A DNA stretch of 42,562 nt from Arenicellales bacterium. GTDB lineage: Bacteria; Pseudomonadota; Gammaproteobacteria; Arenicellales; UBA868. Under the pieces are notes generated by a model that ran no database searches, was not told the DNA's origin, and saw nothing but the letters and a program-made list of their open reading frames with translations. The position numbers and the translations under genes were made by a program. Positions 1-9,519 of this stretch are shown piece by piece. Positions within the stretch are counted from its first letter, which is position 1. Each line of letters opens with the position of its first letter. The DNA lies in the NCBI GenBank assembly GCA_030754035.1, contig JASMBC010000007.1, forward strand, positions 1 to 42,562, in the 5' to 3' direction.

Positions 1-842
1 GTGGCCAGTCGCGGTTCTATGAACGCTATGCTGCGCAGGAGTATGTTGCCGAGTTTGCCGACGAGCTTGACATCCGCCTGATCAGCGTCGAGGAACGCCG
101 CTACGTGCCAGCACGCGGCTGTTACTTGCCGGTGGGGCAGATCGAGCAGGAGGCCGAGGCACTGGTGCCGTTGTCGGACGGAGACCTCAAGCGCATTCTG
201 GCGCGAGGCGAGGAAGTCCCCGAGTGGTTCAGTTTTCCCGAGGTGCTGCGACACCTGGAGCGGGTCCATCCGCCGCACAGCAAACTGGGCTTCACACTTT
301 TTTTCACCGGCCTGTCCGGCTCGGGCAAGTCGACACTGGCACGCATCCTCCATGCCCGCCTGATCGAGAATGGTCAGCGACCCGTGACGCTGCTCGATGG
401 CGACATCGTGCGGCGCAACCTTTCCAGAGAACTCGGTTTTTCGCGCGAGCACCGTGACCTCAACATCCGCCGCATTGGTTTTGTTGCCAACGAAATCAGC
501 AAGAACGGTGGGGTTGCAATCTGCGCGCCGATCGCACCCTACCAGGCTACCCGGCGGGCCATTCGCCAACTAATCGCTCAATACGGGGCTTTCATCGAGA
601 TCTACCTCGCCACCCCGCTGGCAGTGTGCGAGAGTCGCGACCGCAAGGGTCTTTATGCCAAGGCGCGCGAAGGCCTGATCCCGCACTTCACCGGCATCAG
701 CGATCCTTACCAAGAGCCGGAGCAGGCGGAACTGACCATAGACACCTCCGAACTTGCTCCCATGGAGGCGGCCCAGCGGATTCTGCTGTACCTGGTGCGC
801 GAGGGCTTTATCGACGCGGACGCGGCCTCAGCCATCCAGTGA
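1..842 (+). CDS. Bifunctional sulfate adenylyltransferase/adenylylsulfate kinase, C-terminal part
   Basis: Partial gene; the frame is open from base 3, so the true start lies upstream of the window and 279 residues are visible. The first ~40 residues (FYERYAAQEYVAEFADEL, then EERRYVPARG) match the end of an ATP sulfurylase domain. A linker with the fusion-type segment EEVPEWFSFPEV leads into an APS kinase domain. That domain has Walker [10 protein letters not shown], the DGDIVRRNLS segment, the NIRRIGFVANE helix and the lid-like CAPIAPYQATRR. The APS kinase phosphorylates adenylylsulfate to PAPS for sulfate assimilation in the cytoplasm; the sulfurylase half makes adenylylsulfate from sulfate and ATP. 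The GTG at 105 would give a free-standing kinase, but the upstream homology argues against it. The gene ends 5 bases from the convergent uvrA stop. Confidence 0.9.
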   Translation, partial: GQSRFYERYAAQEYVAEFADELDIRLISVEERRYVPARGCYLPVGQIEQEAEALVPLSDGDLKRILARGEEVPEWFSFPEVLRHLERVHPPHSKLGFTLFFTGLSGSGKSTLARILHARLIENGQRPVTLLDGDIVRRNLSRELGFSREHRDLNIRRIGFVANEISKNGGVAICAPIAPYQATRRAIRQLIAQYGAFIEIYLATPLAVCESRDRKGLYAKAREGLIPHFTGISDPYQEPEQAELTIDTSELAPMEAAQRILLYLVREGFIDADAASAIQ

Positions 843-847
843 GTTCG

Positions 848-3697
848 TCAGTCCGGCGCTTGCCGGGCCAGCAGGGGCTTCAGAAACTGCCCGGTATAGG
901 AACGCTTGCTGCGGGCTATGGCCTCGGGTGGGCCGGCGGCGACCTGCTGGCCGCCGCGGTGGCCGCCCTCTGGGCCAAGGTCGATGATCCAGTCGGCGGT
1001 CTTGATGACGTCCAGGTTGTGTTCGATCACCACTACCGTGTTGCCGTGATCCCGCAGCCGGTGCAGCACCTGTAGTAATTGGCGGATATCATGAAAGTGC
1101 AGGCCGGTGGTGGGCTCATCCAGTATGTACAGTGTGCGGCCCGTGTCACGTTTGGATAGTTCCCGCGCCAACTTGATGCGCTGAGCCTCACCGCCCGAGA
1201 GGGTGGTCGCACTCTGACCCAGGCCGATGTAGCCCAGCCCTACGTCGAGCAATGTATCGAGCTTGCGTTTGATCACCGGCACGGCACTGAAAAACCCGGC
1301 CGCTTCTGTCACGGTCATTGCCAGTACTTCAGCGATGGTGCGGCCCTTGTAGCGGATGTCCAGGGTCTCGCGGTTGTAGCGGGCGCCCTTGCAGGCGTCG
1401 CAGGGCACGTAGATGTCCGGCAGAAAGTGCATTTCCACCTTGATCAGGCCGTCCCCCTGGCAGGCCTCGCAGCGTCCGCCGCGCACATTGAACGAGAACC
1501 GCCCGACTTTGTAGCCGCGGGTGCGTGATTCGGGCACCGCCGCGAACAGCTCCCGGATAGGAGTAAAAAGACCCGTGTAAGTCGCTGGATTGGAGCGCGG
1601 GGTGCGGCCGATGGGGCTCTGGTCTATGTCGATGACCTTGTCGAAATGTTCCAGCCCTTCGATGGCCTGATGTGGCGCCGGCCGGTGCCGGCCGCTGTGC
1701 AGGTGGCGGGCCAGTGCCGGGTACAGGGTGTGGTTGATCAAGGTCGACTTGCCCGAGCCGGAAACGCCGGTGACACAGGTAAAAAGGCCAACCGGGATCT
1801 CAACGTCGAGGTTTTGCAGGTTGTTGCCGTGGGCGCCGCGAATGGCCAGCAACTGGTTGCTGGTTGGGGCGGTGCGCGTCGCTGGCAGTTCAATCTGCAG
1901 CTCGCCCTTGAGGTAACGGCCGGTCACGGATTCGGTGCTGGCAGCGATCGTTTCCGGCAATCCTTGTGCCACCACGCGGCCGCCGTGGATGCCGGCCCCC
2001 GGCCCGAGGTCGACCACGTGGTCGGCACTGCGGATTGCTTCCTCGTCATGCTCTACCATGACGATGGTGTTGCCCAGGTCACGCAGGTGAAACAAAGTAT
2101 CGAGTAGACGCCGGTTGTCACGCTGGTGCAGGCCGATCGAGGGTTCGTCGAGGATGTACATGACCCCGACCAGGCCTGAGCCGATCTGCGAGGCCAGGCG
2201 GATGCGCTGGGCTTCGCCACCGGAGAGGGTCTCGGCGGTACGATCCAGGGCCAGGTACTCCAGTCCGACGTTGACCAGAAAGCGCAGCCGCTCACCGATC
2301 TCACGGACGATGCGCGTCGCAATCTCGCCCTGGCGGCCGGGCAGTTGCAGTTGCTCGAAGAAGTCCAGCGATTCTTCAATGGGCATGGCGGTGATTCGGT
2401 GCACGGGTTGTTCTTTGATGAAGACGTGGCGCGCTTCGGTTCGCAACCGACTGCCGCCGCAGGTCTCGCACGGTTGAGTGTTGAGGTAGCGGGCGAGTTC
2501 CTCACGAATTACGTTGGACTCGGAGTCGCGGTAGCGTCGTTCCATGTTGGGCAGCACGCCTTCGAAAGTGTGAGCCCGGCGCCGCGGCCGCCGGCCATGG
2601 GCGCGCAGGTAAGTGAACGGGATCTCGTCCTTACCGCTGCCATAGAGAATCACCTGGCGAACCTTTTTCGGCAGCCGCCGGAAGGGTAACTCGATGTCGA
2701 AGTCGTAATGGTTGGCCAGGCACCTCAGCAGTTGGAAATAAAAAGCATTGCGCCGGTCCCAGCCGGCGATGGCGCCGGCGGCAAGACTCAGGCTGTGGTC
2801 GTGCACCACCCGCTCAGGATCGAAGAACTGGCGCGCCCCCAGCCCGTCACAGTCGGGGCAGGCGCCGGCCGGGTTGTTGAACGAGAACAGGCGCGGTTCC
2901 AGTTCAGTCAGGCTGTAGCCGCAGTGGGGGCAGGCGTAACGGGCCGAGAACAGTAGATCCCGGCTCTTGCCGGCCGTGTCGGCGGACAGTACCTCGACCA
3001 CGGCCAGGTCCTCGGCGATCGCAAGTGCAGTCTCGAACGACTCGGCCAGGCGTTGTTCACAGCCGCCGCGGATAACCAATCTATCCACCACTACATCGAT
3101 GCTGTGTTTGCGTTTGCGGTCGAGTTCGGGAGGGACTTCCAGTTCACAGACCACGCCGTCGATGCGGGCGCGGATGAAGCCCTGGGCAAGCAGGTTGTGC
3201 AGCAGCTGCTGGTATTCGCCCTTGCGGTCCTGCACTACCGGGGCCAGCAACAGTATTCGACTGTCCTCCGGCAAGACCATGACCCGATCGACCATCTCGC
3301 TGACGGTGCTGGCAGCGAGGGTCACGCCGTGCTCGGGGCAGCGTGGTTCGCCGACCCGCGCAAACAGTAGCCGCAGATAGTCGTAAACCTCGGTGACGGT
3401 GCCGACCGTTGAGCGTGGGTTGTGCGAGGCGGATTTCTGTTCGATGCTGATTGCCGGTGACAGGCCCTCGATGAGGTCGACGTCGGGTTTTTCCATCAGC
3501 GACAGAAACTGGCGTGCGTAGGCTGACAACGACTCAACGTAACGCCGCTGGCCCTCGGCGTAGACAGTGTCAAAGGCGAGCGATGACTTACCCGAGCCTG
3601 ATAGCCCGGTGATGACAATCAAACGGTCACGCGGCAGGTCCAGGTCGACGTTCTGCAGGTTGTGGGTGCGGGCGCCCCGTATCTTGATTGTGCGCAT
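848..3697 (-). CDS. uvrA: Excinuclease ABC subunit A
   Basis: UvrA is the damage-recognition ATPase of nucleotide excision repair; it forms a dimer, scans DNA with UvrB and loads UvrB at lesions. At 949 residues this is full length for the family. Visible features: N-terminal Walker A GLSGSGKS at residues 31-38, a zinc-finger pair (CPHC, then CPDC around residues 255-285), two ABC signatures ([18 protein letters not shown] and [18 protein letters not shown]), a second Walker [10 protein letters not shown] around residue 640, and a second zinc module (CEAC, CDAC). The start ATG is followed by the typical [16 protein letters not shown]. It is divergent from ssb, a common proteobacterial arrangement. 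In E. coli this pair is SOS-controlled, but I see no clear LexA box here. Confidence 0.98.
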   Translation of the reverse strand: MRTIKIRGARTHNLQNVDLDLPRDRLIVITGLSGSGKSSLAFDTVYAEGQRRYVESLSAYARQFLSLMEKPDVDLIEGLSPAISIEQKSASHNPRSTVGTVTEVYDYLRLLFARVGEPRCPEHGVTLAASTVSEMVDRVMVLPEDSRILLLAPVVQDRKGEYQQLLHNLLAQGFIRARIDGVVCELEVPPELDRKRKHSIDVVVDRLVIRGGCEQRLAESFETALAIAEDLAVVEVLSADTAGKSRDLLFSARYACPHCGYSLTELEPRLFSFNNPAGACPDCDGLGARQFFDPERVVHDHSLSLAAGAIAGWDRRNAFYFQLLRCLANHYDFDIELPFRRLPKKVRQVILYGSGKDEIPFTYLRAHGRRPRRRAHTFEGVLPNMERRYRDSESNVIREELARYLNTQPCETCGGSRLRTEARHVFIKEQPVHRITAMPIEESLDFFEQLQLPGRQGEIATRIVREIGERLRFLVNVGLEYLALDRTAETLSGGEAQRIRLASQIGSGLVGVMYILDEPSIGLHQRDNRRLLDTLFHLRDLGNTIVMVEHDEEAIRSADHVVDLGPGAGIHGGRVVAQGLPETIAASTESVTGRYLKGELQIELPATRTAPTSNQLLAIRGAHGNNLQNLDVEIPVGLFTCVTGVSGSGKSTLINHTLYPALARHLHSGRHRPAPHQAIEGLEHFDKVIDIDQSPIGRTPRSNPATYTGLFTPIRELFAAVPESRTRGYKVGRFSFNVRGGRCEACQGDGLIKVEMHFLPDIYVPCDACKGARYNRETLDIRYKGRTIAEVLAMTVTEAAGFFSAVPVIKRKLDTLLDVGLGYIGLGQSATTLSGGEAQRIKLARELSKRDTGRTLYILDEPTTGLHFHDIRQLLQVLHRLRDHGNTVVVIEHNLDVIKTADWIIDLGPEGGHRGGQQVAAGPPEAIARSKRSYTGQFLKPLLARQAPD

Positions 3698-4002
3698 GGG
3701 CTGGGCCGTGAAATGGGCAAACCGCTAATATTACGTGGCTTGCCAGGATATGTTCAAAGTCTTTTCGGGCTCATGGCGCTGCTCCAGCCCAGCGTCGGCG
3801 CTGCAAGACCCTGCGGTGCAGCCGACCCGGCAGCGGTTCCGCCAGCTGCTGCCCAAACAACTGCCGGAATCGACGGTATACTTGATCAACGAGGAGCCGC
3901 GTCGCTGCTAACGCTGCTGCTGGGCGGGTCGGACCGGGGTCGCAGGCGTGTTTCCGGCCGGCCCAAACGGGGCTCCGGGTAATAACAATAGCGGAGAGAA
4001 CA
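3698..4002. other. uvrA/ssb divergent intergenic region
   Basis: This 305-base stretch must hold the divergent uvrA and ssb promoters. I see no convincing CTGT-N8-ACAG LexA operator. A 53-codon plus-strand frame at 3750-3911 (MFKVFSGSWR..., ending INEEPRRC) looks protein-like at its C-terminal end but has no ribosome binding site or recognisable family, so I do not call it a gene. A purine-rich GGAGAGAA just before 4003 is the ssb ribosome binding site. Confidence 0.5.
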
Positions 4003-4452
4003 ATGGCTAGAGGCGTGAACAAGGCGATCATCGTGGGTAACCTGGGCCGGGATCCGGAGGTACGCTACTCGGCCAACGGCAACGCGATTGCTAACGTGAC
4101 TATCGCGACCACCGAGAGCTGGAAGGATCGCCAGTCGGGCGAACGCCAGGAAAAAACCGAGTGGCACCGGGTGGTGTTTTTCTCCCGGCTGGCCGAGATC
4201 GCCGGTGAGTACCTGAAGAAAGGCTCGCAGGTCTACATCGAGGGCCGCCTGCAGACGCGCAAGTGGGAAGACCGCGAGGGTAATGAACGCTACACCACCG
4301 AAATCGTCGCCAGCGACATGCAGATGCTCGGTGGCCGTGGTGGTGGGGGTGCTGGTGACACACAGGGTGCACCGGCCGATAATTTTGCCGCTGACAGCGG
4401 CTCGCCCAGCAAGGCGCAGGACGGCGACTTCGACGATGACATTCCGTTCTGA
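4003..4452 (+). CDS. ssb: Single-stranded DNA-binding protein
   Basis: SSB coats single-stranded DNA as a tetramer during replication, recombination and repair, and recruits partner proteins through its acidic tail. The 149-residue product has the OB-fold N-terminus ([19 protein letters not shown], then [20 protein letters not shown] and [13 protein letters not shown]), a glycine-rich linker, and the diagnostic C-terminal tail DFDDDIPF. The ATG at 4003 follows a good GGAGAGAA ribosome binding site, and the protein begins MARGVNKAI as in close relatives. It is divergent from uvrA. Confidence 0.97.
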   Translation: MARGVNKAIIVGNLGRDPEVRYSANGNAIANVTIATTESWKDRQSGERQEKTEWHRVVFFSRLAEIAGEYLKKGSQVYIEGRLQTRKWEDREGNERYTTEIVASDMQMLGGRGGGGAGDTQGAPADNFAADSGSPSKAQDGDFDDDIPF

Positions 4453-4459
4453 GCCGAGC

Positions 4460-4480
4460 GGCGGGCAGGACCCTGCCGCC
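4460..4480 (+). terminator. Bulged GC hairpin after ssb
   Basis: GGCGG-G-CAGG pairs with CCTG-CCGCC across a 2-base loop, 8 bases past the ssb stop. There is no following T tract, so it could only be a weak or factor-dependent terminator. Confidence 0.35.
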
Positions 4481-4574
4481 AGCGATGGTGCCTTGGTCTC
4501 GCCTCAGGCGTCCGGATCGAGTATCTGCAGTTTGAAAAAATACGAAATACGAGTAGAGCGTTTAGGAGAGGTTT

Positions 4575-4601
4575 GGGACTCACTCTATTGGTGAGTTTCC
4601 C
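4575..4601. promoter_or_regulatory. Inverted repeat before the ligase/Liv block
   Basis: GGGACTCAC and GTGAGTTTCCC form an interrupted inverted repeat (CTCAC/GTGAG core, GGGA/TCCC outer arms) with a 7-base centre. It lies 24-50 bases upstream of the first gene of the block, a fitting place for a TetR- or GntR-type operator, or for a 5' leader hairpin. No regulator gene is adjacent, so the identity is open. Confidence 0.3.
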
Positions 4602-4624
4602 ATTAGCATTAATCGGCCGAGGAT

Positions 4625-6589
4625 ATGACCGAAGGAAAACCATTGGCGGATACCTTTCCCAGATTATTGCGGGAACGGGTCCGTGAGTCCGGTGATCGGC
4701 CGGCCGTACGGGAAAAGAAATACGGCATCTGGCAGACCTGGACCTGGCGCGAGTACGATCTCGTAATCCGTATATTCGCTCTGGGACTTGCCGAGATTGG
4801 TTTTAGCCGCGGCGATAAGCTGGTTCTCATAGGAGACAATCGACCGCGCTTGTATGCTGCGATGGCATCTGTGCAGTGCCTCGGTGGGATTCCGGTGCCG
4901 GCTTATCAGGATTCGGCGGCTGGTGAGATTCAATACGTGGTTGAGCACGCGGAAGCGCGCTTCATTCTTGCAGAGGATCAGGAGCAGGTCGACAAAGCTC
5001 TGGAGATTCGGGAGCAGTGCCCGTTCGTTCAGGCCATTATCTATGATGAGCCAAGAGGCCTGCGAGACTACGATTCCGAGCTTGTCTTGAGTTTCGATAG
5101 CATAGAAGAGCGCGGGCGGCAATTCGCGAAGCGTGATCCCGGGTTTCTCGATCAGGAGATAGATAAGGGCTCGGGTGACCATACCGCTGTCATTCTTTAC
5201 ACCTCTGGCACAACCGGCACACCCAAGGGTGTCGTGTTAAGTCACAATAATCTCATCATCACTTCTCGCCACGCGGTCAAGTTCGACCGCATAGATGAGC
5301 ATGTAAACGGCCTGTCTTACCTGCCGATGGCTTGGGTTGGAGATAATATTTTTTCTTTTGCGGAGGCGTTTGTTGCTGGCTTTTGCATCAATTGTCCGGA
5401 AAGCAGCGCCACCGTTATGCAAGACATGCGGGAGATTGGTCCCACGTTCTTTTTTGGGCCACCCAGAATCTTCGAGAACCTGTTGACCATGGTAATGATC
5501 CGGATGGAGGATGCCGGATGGATCAAGCGGACCATGTTTCACTACTTCATGGGGGTTGCCCGTCGGGCGGGCGGGCGTATCCTGGATCACCAGAGGGTTT
5601 CTGTATTGGATCGTCTGTTGTACGGCCTTGGGCAGGTCCTGGTATATGGCCCCTTGAAAAATACCCTTGGGATGGGTCGAATTCGCATCGCTTACACGGC
5701 AGGGGAAGCTATCGGCCCTGAAATTTTCGAGTTTTTTCGATCACTGGGCATTAATCTAAAACAGCTTTATGGCCAGACCGAGGCGGCAGTGTTTATCACC
5801 ATGCAGCCCGATGGCGAAGTCCGCTCCGAAACAGTGGGCACTCCTGCTCCCGAGGTGGAACTGCAGATTGCAGACAATGATGAAGTGCATTACCGCAGCC
5901 CCGGGGTCTTTTTGGAATACTACAAAAATCCCGAGGCGACGGCCGAGACCAAGACCGTAGATGGCTGGGTCAAGACTGGGGATGCCGGGTATGTCGACGA
6001 CGAAGGACATCTTCGGATCATCGACCGGGCTAAGGATGTCGGCAAGCTGAATGATGGGTCGATGTTTGCTCCCAAGTATATTGAGAACAAGCTCAAGTTC
6101 TTCCAGTACATTAAGGAAGTAGTAGCTTTTGGTGATCAGCAGGATTACGCAGCGGCACTGATCAATATTGACCTGGAAGCTGTCAGTAACTGGGCCGAAC
6201 GAAATAACATCACCTATGGCAGTTATCAGGAGATCGCAGCTCACCAGCAGGTTAGTGGCCTGATTGAGGACTGCATAGCAAAGGTCAATAAAGACCTTGC
6301 TGGCGATTCCCATCTTCGCTCATCGCAGATTCAACGATTTATTATTCTGCACAAAGAACTCGATGCCGATGATGGGGAATTGACCCGTACCCGAAAAGTG
6401 CGCCGGCGCTTTATCAGGGAAAAATACGCCTTGTTGATTGACGCGCTGTACTCAGATCAGCAACATGTCGCGATCGAATCGGAGGTTACCTTTGAGGACG
6501 GTAGCAAGGGTGCGGTCAGCGCAAACCTGCAAGTTTTCAATCTGCAAACTTTGCAGTCAACCAATGAGCCGATGGCTGCAGCAAGTTGA
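4625..6589 (+). CDS. Long-chain acyl-CoA synthetase-type AMP-dependent ligase
   Basis: This 654-residue protein belongs to the ANL adenylating superfamily, which activates a carboxylic acid with ATP and then forms the CoA thioester. Visible motifs: the A3 phosphate loop YTSGTTGTPKG at residues 192-202, LYGQTEAA around 383, KTGDAGYVDDEGHLRIIDRA around 455-475, and KLNDGSMFAPKYIEN near the hinge. The long form and its FAA1-like layout resemble long-chain fatty acyl-CoA ligases. It opens an operon with a complete Liv-type ABC importer (12 bases to the first ATPase gene), so its substrate is probably the imported acid; which acid is unknown. The ATG at 4625 is preceded by a close GAGG. A plausible operator lies at 4575-4601. 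Confidence 0.9.
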   Translation: MTEGKPLADTFPRLLRERVRESGDRPAVREKKYGIWQTWTWREYDLVIRIFALGLAEIGFSRGDKLVLIGDNRPRLYAAMASVQCLGGIPVPAYQDSAAGEIQYVVEHAEARFILAEDQEQVDKALEIREQCPFVQAIIYDEPRGLRDYDSELVLSFDSIEERGRQFAKRDPGFLDQEIDKGSGDHTAVILYTSGTTGTPKGVVLSHNNLIITSRHAVKFDRIDEHVNGLSYLPMAWVGDNIFSFAEAFVAGFCINCPESSATVMQDMREIGPTFFFGPPRIFENLLTMVMIRMEDAGWIKRTMFHYFMGVARRAGGRILDHQRVSVLDRLLYGLGQVLVYGPLKNTLGMGRIRIAYTAGEAIGPEIFEFFRSLGINLKQLYGQTEAAVFITMQPDGEVRSETVGTPAPEVELQIADNDEVHYRSPGVFLEYYKNPEATAETKTVDGWVKTGDAGYVDDEGHLRIIDRAKDVGKLNDGSMFAPKYIENKLKFFQYIKEVVAFGDQQDYAAALINIDLEAVSNWAERNNITYGSYQEIAAHQQVSGLIEDCIAKVNKDLAGDSHLRSSQIQRFIILHKELDADDGELTRTRKVRRRFIREKYALLIDALYSDQQHVAIESEVTFEDGSKGAVSANLQVFNLQTLQSTNEPMAAAS

Positions 6590-6601
6590 CGGAATCCAGA
6601 T

Positions 6602-7387
6602 ATGACTGAGCAGCAAGCCGGCAGCGTAGTATTAAGCTTTGATAATGTAAGCATCTCGTTTGGTGCGGTCACGGCGTTGTCTGGGGTGAGTTTCGAGATC
6701 CAAGAGCACGAAATTGTCGCCATCATCGGGCCCAACGGGGCCGGTAAAACCACCGCGCTTAATGTCATCAACGGGGTATACGAACCCACCGGCGGCACCA
6801 TCAGTTACAAAGGTGAGGTCAGAAAACGTATGCGCCCGCATCAGGCTGCAGTGCAGGGAATTGCCCGGACCTTTCAGAATGTGGCCTTGTTCAAGGGTAT
6901 GAGCACCCTGGACAACATCATGACCGGCCGCAATCTCAAGATGAAATCGAATCTGCTTATGCAAGGCTTGTATTGGGGTCCTGCACAGCGTGAAGAAATC
7001 GAACATCGTCAAGTTGTGGAAAAAATTATTGATTTTCTTGAGATTGAGTCAGTGCGCAAGACGACCGTTGGGCGGTTGCCTTTTGGCCTGCAAAAGCGTG
7101 TTGAGTTGGGCCGGGCATTGGCCGCCGAGCCGGAGATTCTGTTGCTGGACGAGCCCATGGCAGGTATGAATCTCGAAGAAAAGCAGGATATGTGCCGATT
7201 CATACTGGATGTTAACGACGACCTGGGTACTACAATCGTGCTGATTGAGCACGACATGAGCGTAGTCATGGACATCTCTGATCGAGTGATCGTGCTCGAT
7301 TATGGGCGCAAGATCTCTGAAGGGTCACCGGACGTGGTGCGCGGTGACCAGAAGGTGATTGACGCCTATCTGGGGGTAACCCACTAA
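6602..7387 (+). CDS. Liv-type ABC transporter ATP-binding protein (LivG-like)
   Basis: One of the two cytoplasmic ATPases of the importer encoded in this block. The 261-residue product has Walker A GPNGAGKT at residues 43-50, the LivG-type segment VQGIARTFQNVALFKGMSTL, Walker B ILLLDEPMAGMN and the switch histidine in IVLIEHDMSVVMDIS. The ABC signature is unusual: LPFGLQKRVELGRAL replaces the common LSGGQ form. LivG subunits energise branched-chain amino-acid-type transporters (HAAT family). Being cotranscribed with CoA ligases suggests a carboxylic acid substrate here. Confidence 0.93.
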   Translation: MTEQQAGSVVLSFDNVSISFGAVTALSGVSFEIQEHEIVAIIGPNGAGKTTALNVINGVYEPTGGTISYKGEVRKRMRPHQAAVQGIARTFQNVALFKGMSTLDNIMTGRNLKMKSNLLMQGLYWGPAQREEIEHRQVVEKIIDFLEIESVRKTTVGRLPFGLQKRVELGRALAAEPEILLLDEPMAGMNLEEKQDMCRFILDVNDDLGTTIVLIEHDMSVVMDISDRVIVLDYGRKISEGSPDVVRGDQKVIDAYLGVTH

Positions 7388-7433
7388 GGGTTACTGGGTG
7401 AACACACAACATGCAAACTAAGGATTAACTCGC

Positions 7434-8339
7434 ATGCTCATGGAACTGGCTTTTGCTATCGAGGTTCTGATCGCCGGGCTTTTGTCAGGCGTGATGTACT
7501 CGCTGGTAGCGCTAGGCTTTGTGCTGATCTTCAAGGCATCAGGCGTTTTTAATTTTGCCCAGGGCGCAATGGTGCTGTTCGCTGCACTCACGTTTGTTCG
7601 GATCCTGGAGATGGGTGTTAATTTCTGGCTTGCGGTCGCGATTGCATTGGCCGTGATGATCCTACTGGCCATCATTATTGAGCGGGTCATGCTTCGGCCA
7701 TTGGTGGCTCAGCCGGTGATTATTCTGTTCATGGCGACCATTGGGCTCAACTATTTTCTCGAAGGTTTGGCGCAGGGAATCTGGGATTCTCAGGTTCACG
7801 GTTTAGACATCGGCATACCGGACGTGCCCTGGATGTCGGTCTTGGAGTCGACCAACATCCTAATTAGCTTGTTTGACGTCTGGTCGGCTGTTATATGCGG
7901 GATATTGGTATTACTCCTCGCATTTTTCTTTCAAAAGGGGCGAATTGGTCGCGCCCTTCGTGCGGTGGCAGACGATAACCAGGCCGCGATGTCCGTCGGA
8001 ATCCCACTACAGCTGATCTGGGCAATTGTCTGGGCTGCTGCAGGCCTCGTGGCGCTAGTAGCGGGCACACTCTGGGGTCAGAGGTTGGGAGTGCAGTTCA
8101 GCATCTCGTTGGTGGCTTTGAAGGCGTTGCCGGTGTTGATCCTCGGCGGCTTTAATTCGATAGCGGGCGCCATCATCGGTGGCCTGATCATTGGCGCCAC
8201 GGAAAAGTTAGCCGAGGTCTATCTTGGCCCCATTATCGGTGGTGGAATCGAATCCTGGAGCGCTTACTTCATCGCGATGCTGTTCCTGATATTCAGGCCA
8301 CAAGGCCTTTTCGGCGAAGAAATCATCGAGCGGGTATAA
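7434..8339 (+). CDS. Liv-type ABC transporter permease (LivH-like)
   Basis: First inner-membrane permease of the importer, 301 residues with about eight hydrophobic segments. The N-terminal stretch GLLSGVMYSLVALGFVLIFK followed by GVFNFAQGAM is characteristic of LivH. The C-terminal part has the family loop GRIGRALRAVADDNQAAMSVGI, which contacts the ATPase, and the end IFRPQGLFGEEIIERV. An AAGGAT sequence precedes the start; a second in-frame ATG at 7440 is an alternative. It lies 46 bases after the LivG-like gene and 4 bases before the second permease. Confidence 0.93.
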   Translation: MLMELAFAIEVLIAGLLSGVMYSLVALGFVLIFKASGVFNFAQGAMVLFAALTFVRILEMGVNFWLAVAIALAVMILLAIIIERVMLRPLVAQPVIILFMATIGLNYFLEGLAQGIWDSQVHGLDIGIPDVPWMSVLESTNILISLFDVWSAVICGILVLLLAFFFQKGRIGRALRAVADDNQAAMSVGIPLQLIWAIVWAAAGLVALVAGTLWGQRLGVQFSISLVALKALPVLILGGFNSIAGAIIGGLIIGATEKLAEVYLGPIIGGGIESWSAYFIAMLFLIFRPQGLFGEEIIERV

Positions 8340-8343
8340 CTGG

Positions 8344-9408
8344 ATGCTTTATCGAGAAACCGGCCAGTTTAAAACTTCCTATAAGGGCGATATGGCGATC
8401 TTTACGATTCGTCAAGATCGCTGGGCCTTGATTGCAGTGCTGGTGTTTGTAGTTATCGGGGTACCTTTGATCGCCAGTCAACACGTGATCGCTGGTTACC
8501 TGGTTCCGTTTCTCATTTGGTCACTTGCAGCCATTGGCCTGAATATTTTGACTGGCTATACCGGCCAACTCTCGCTGGGGCACGGGGCGTTCATGGCTGT
8601 GGGTGCCTATTCCGCTTATAACCTCGCTTCGCGGGTGCCCGAATTACCGATTATTCTGGTGTTTTTGCTGGCGGGATTGATTGCTGCAGTGTTTGGCATT
8701 CTGGTTGGTAGTCCCAGTTTGCGGATCAAAGGTTTTTACTTAGCGGTGGCGACCCTGGCTGCCCAGTTTTTTGTCGAATGGGTTTTTGCGACTTACCCCT
8801 GGTTTGTAGGCGGGGCGGCGAGCATGGTAATCGATACGCCGCCGATGGATATTTTCGGGTACCGGATTAGCTCTCACCTGGATAATTACTATCTGGTCGC
8901 AGGGTTCGTAGTGGTGGGGGCTCTGTTTGCGAAGAACCTCGTTCGAAGTGAGATTGGACGGGCCTGGATGGCGATTAGGGATATGGACGTTGCCGCCGAG
9001 GTGATCGGCATCAGGCCACTCTATACCAAGTTGTCCGCCTTTGCGGTCAGCTCCTTCTACGGCGGAGTCGCTGGGGCGCTGTATGCTTTTTGCTATGTTA
9101 AGTCGGTTGACTTCACAGCCTTTGATCTGTTTGTGTCGCTGAAAGTACTTTTCATGGTCATCATCGGCGGCATGGGAAGTATTCTGGGCTGTTTCCTGGG
9201 CGCTGCTTTTATTGTGATCCTGCCGATCGTTCTCAACGAAATTGCGCATCTATTCGCTGGACAGGTGCCCTCGGCACTGCTCACTAATCTTGAGCATATG
9301 ATTTTTGGCGGGCTGATCATTTTTTTCCTGATTGTCGAGCCCCATGGTCTTGCGAGATTGTGGACCACAATGAAGGAGAAACTCCGGCTCTGGCCGTTTC
9401 CGCATTAG
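8344..9408 (+). CDS. Liv-type ABC transporter permease (LivM-like)
   Basis: Second inner-membrane permease, 354 residues. LivM hallmarks are visible: LIWSLAAIGLNILTGYTGQL then SLGHGAFMAVGAY, the cytoplasmic EIGRAWMAIRDMDVAAEVIG, and a C-terminal VEPHGLARLW. The start at 8344 gives a 16-residue polar extension; ATG 8392 (MAIFTIRQDRW) is an alternative, and neither has a strong ribosome binding site. It sits directly behind the LivH-like gene, as usual for partner permeases of HAAT transporters. Confidence 0.93.
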   Translation: MLYRETGQFKTSYKGDMAIFTIRQDRWALIAVLVFVVIGVPLIASQHVIAGYLVPFLIWSLAAIGLNILTGYTGQLSLGHGAFMAVGAYSAYNLASRVPELPIILVFLLAGLIAAVFGILVGSPSLRIKGFYLAVATLAAQFFVEWVFATYPWFVGGAASMVIDTPPMDIFGYRISSHLDNYYLVAGFVVVGALFAKNLVRSEIGRAWMAIRDMDVAAEVIGIRPLYTKLSAFAVSSFYGGVAGALYAFCYVKSVDFTAFDLFVSLKVLFMVIIGGMGSILGCFLGAAFIVILPIVLNEIAHLFAGQVPSALLTNLEHMIFGGLIIFFLIVEPHGLARLWTTMKEKLRLWPFPH

Positions 9409-9429
9409 GCGTGGTGATCCGGATTTTTT

Positions 9430-9469
9430 GGTTAAAGTGGTTTGTGTAAAAACGTGGTAATGTTTAACC
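9430..9469 (+). repeat. Inverted repeat between permease and binding-protein genes
   Basis: GGTTAAA and TTTAACC are perfect 7-base arms 26 bases apart. A second small hairpin (GCAAA-N6-TTTGC, 9476-9491) follows just before the binding-protein ribosome binding site. Such hairpins often let a binding-protein gene be expressed more strongly than its neighbours; this is inference from position. Confidence 0.3.
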
Positions 9470-9519
9470 CCTCTGGCAAATATTGGTTTGCAGGAGTGGA
9501 AATTCAAAGGAGGCAAAAG

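Noticed and set aside
1646-3380. Several open frames of 100-150 codons antisense to uvrA
   Set aside because: They are shadows in GC-rich coding DNA; uvrA is unambiguous and the antisense products match no family.
3750-3911. 53-codon plus-strand frame between uvrA and ssb
   Set aside because: No ribosome binding site, no recognised family, low-complexity N-terminal half.
3698-4002. Expected LexA/SOS box between uvrA and ssb
   Set aside because: No CTGT-N8-ACAG-like site could be found, so no SOS operator is claimed.
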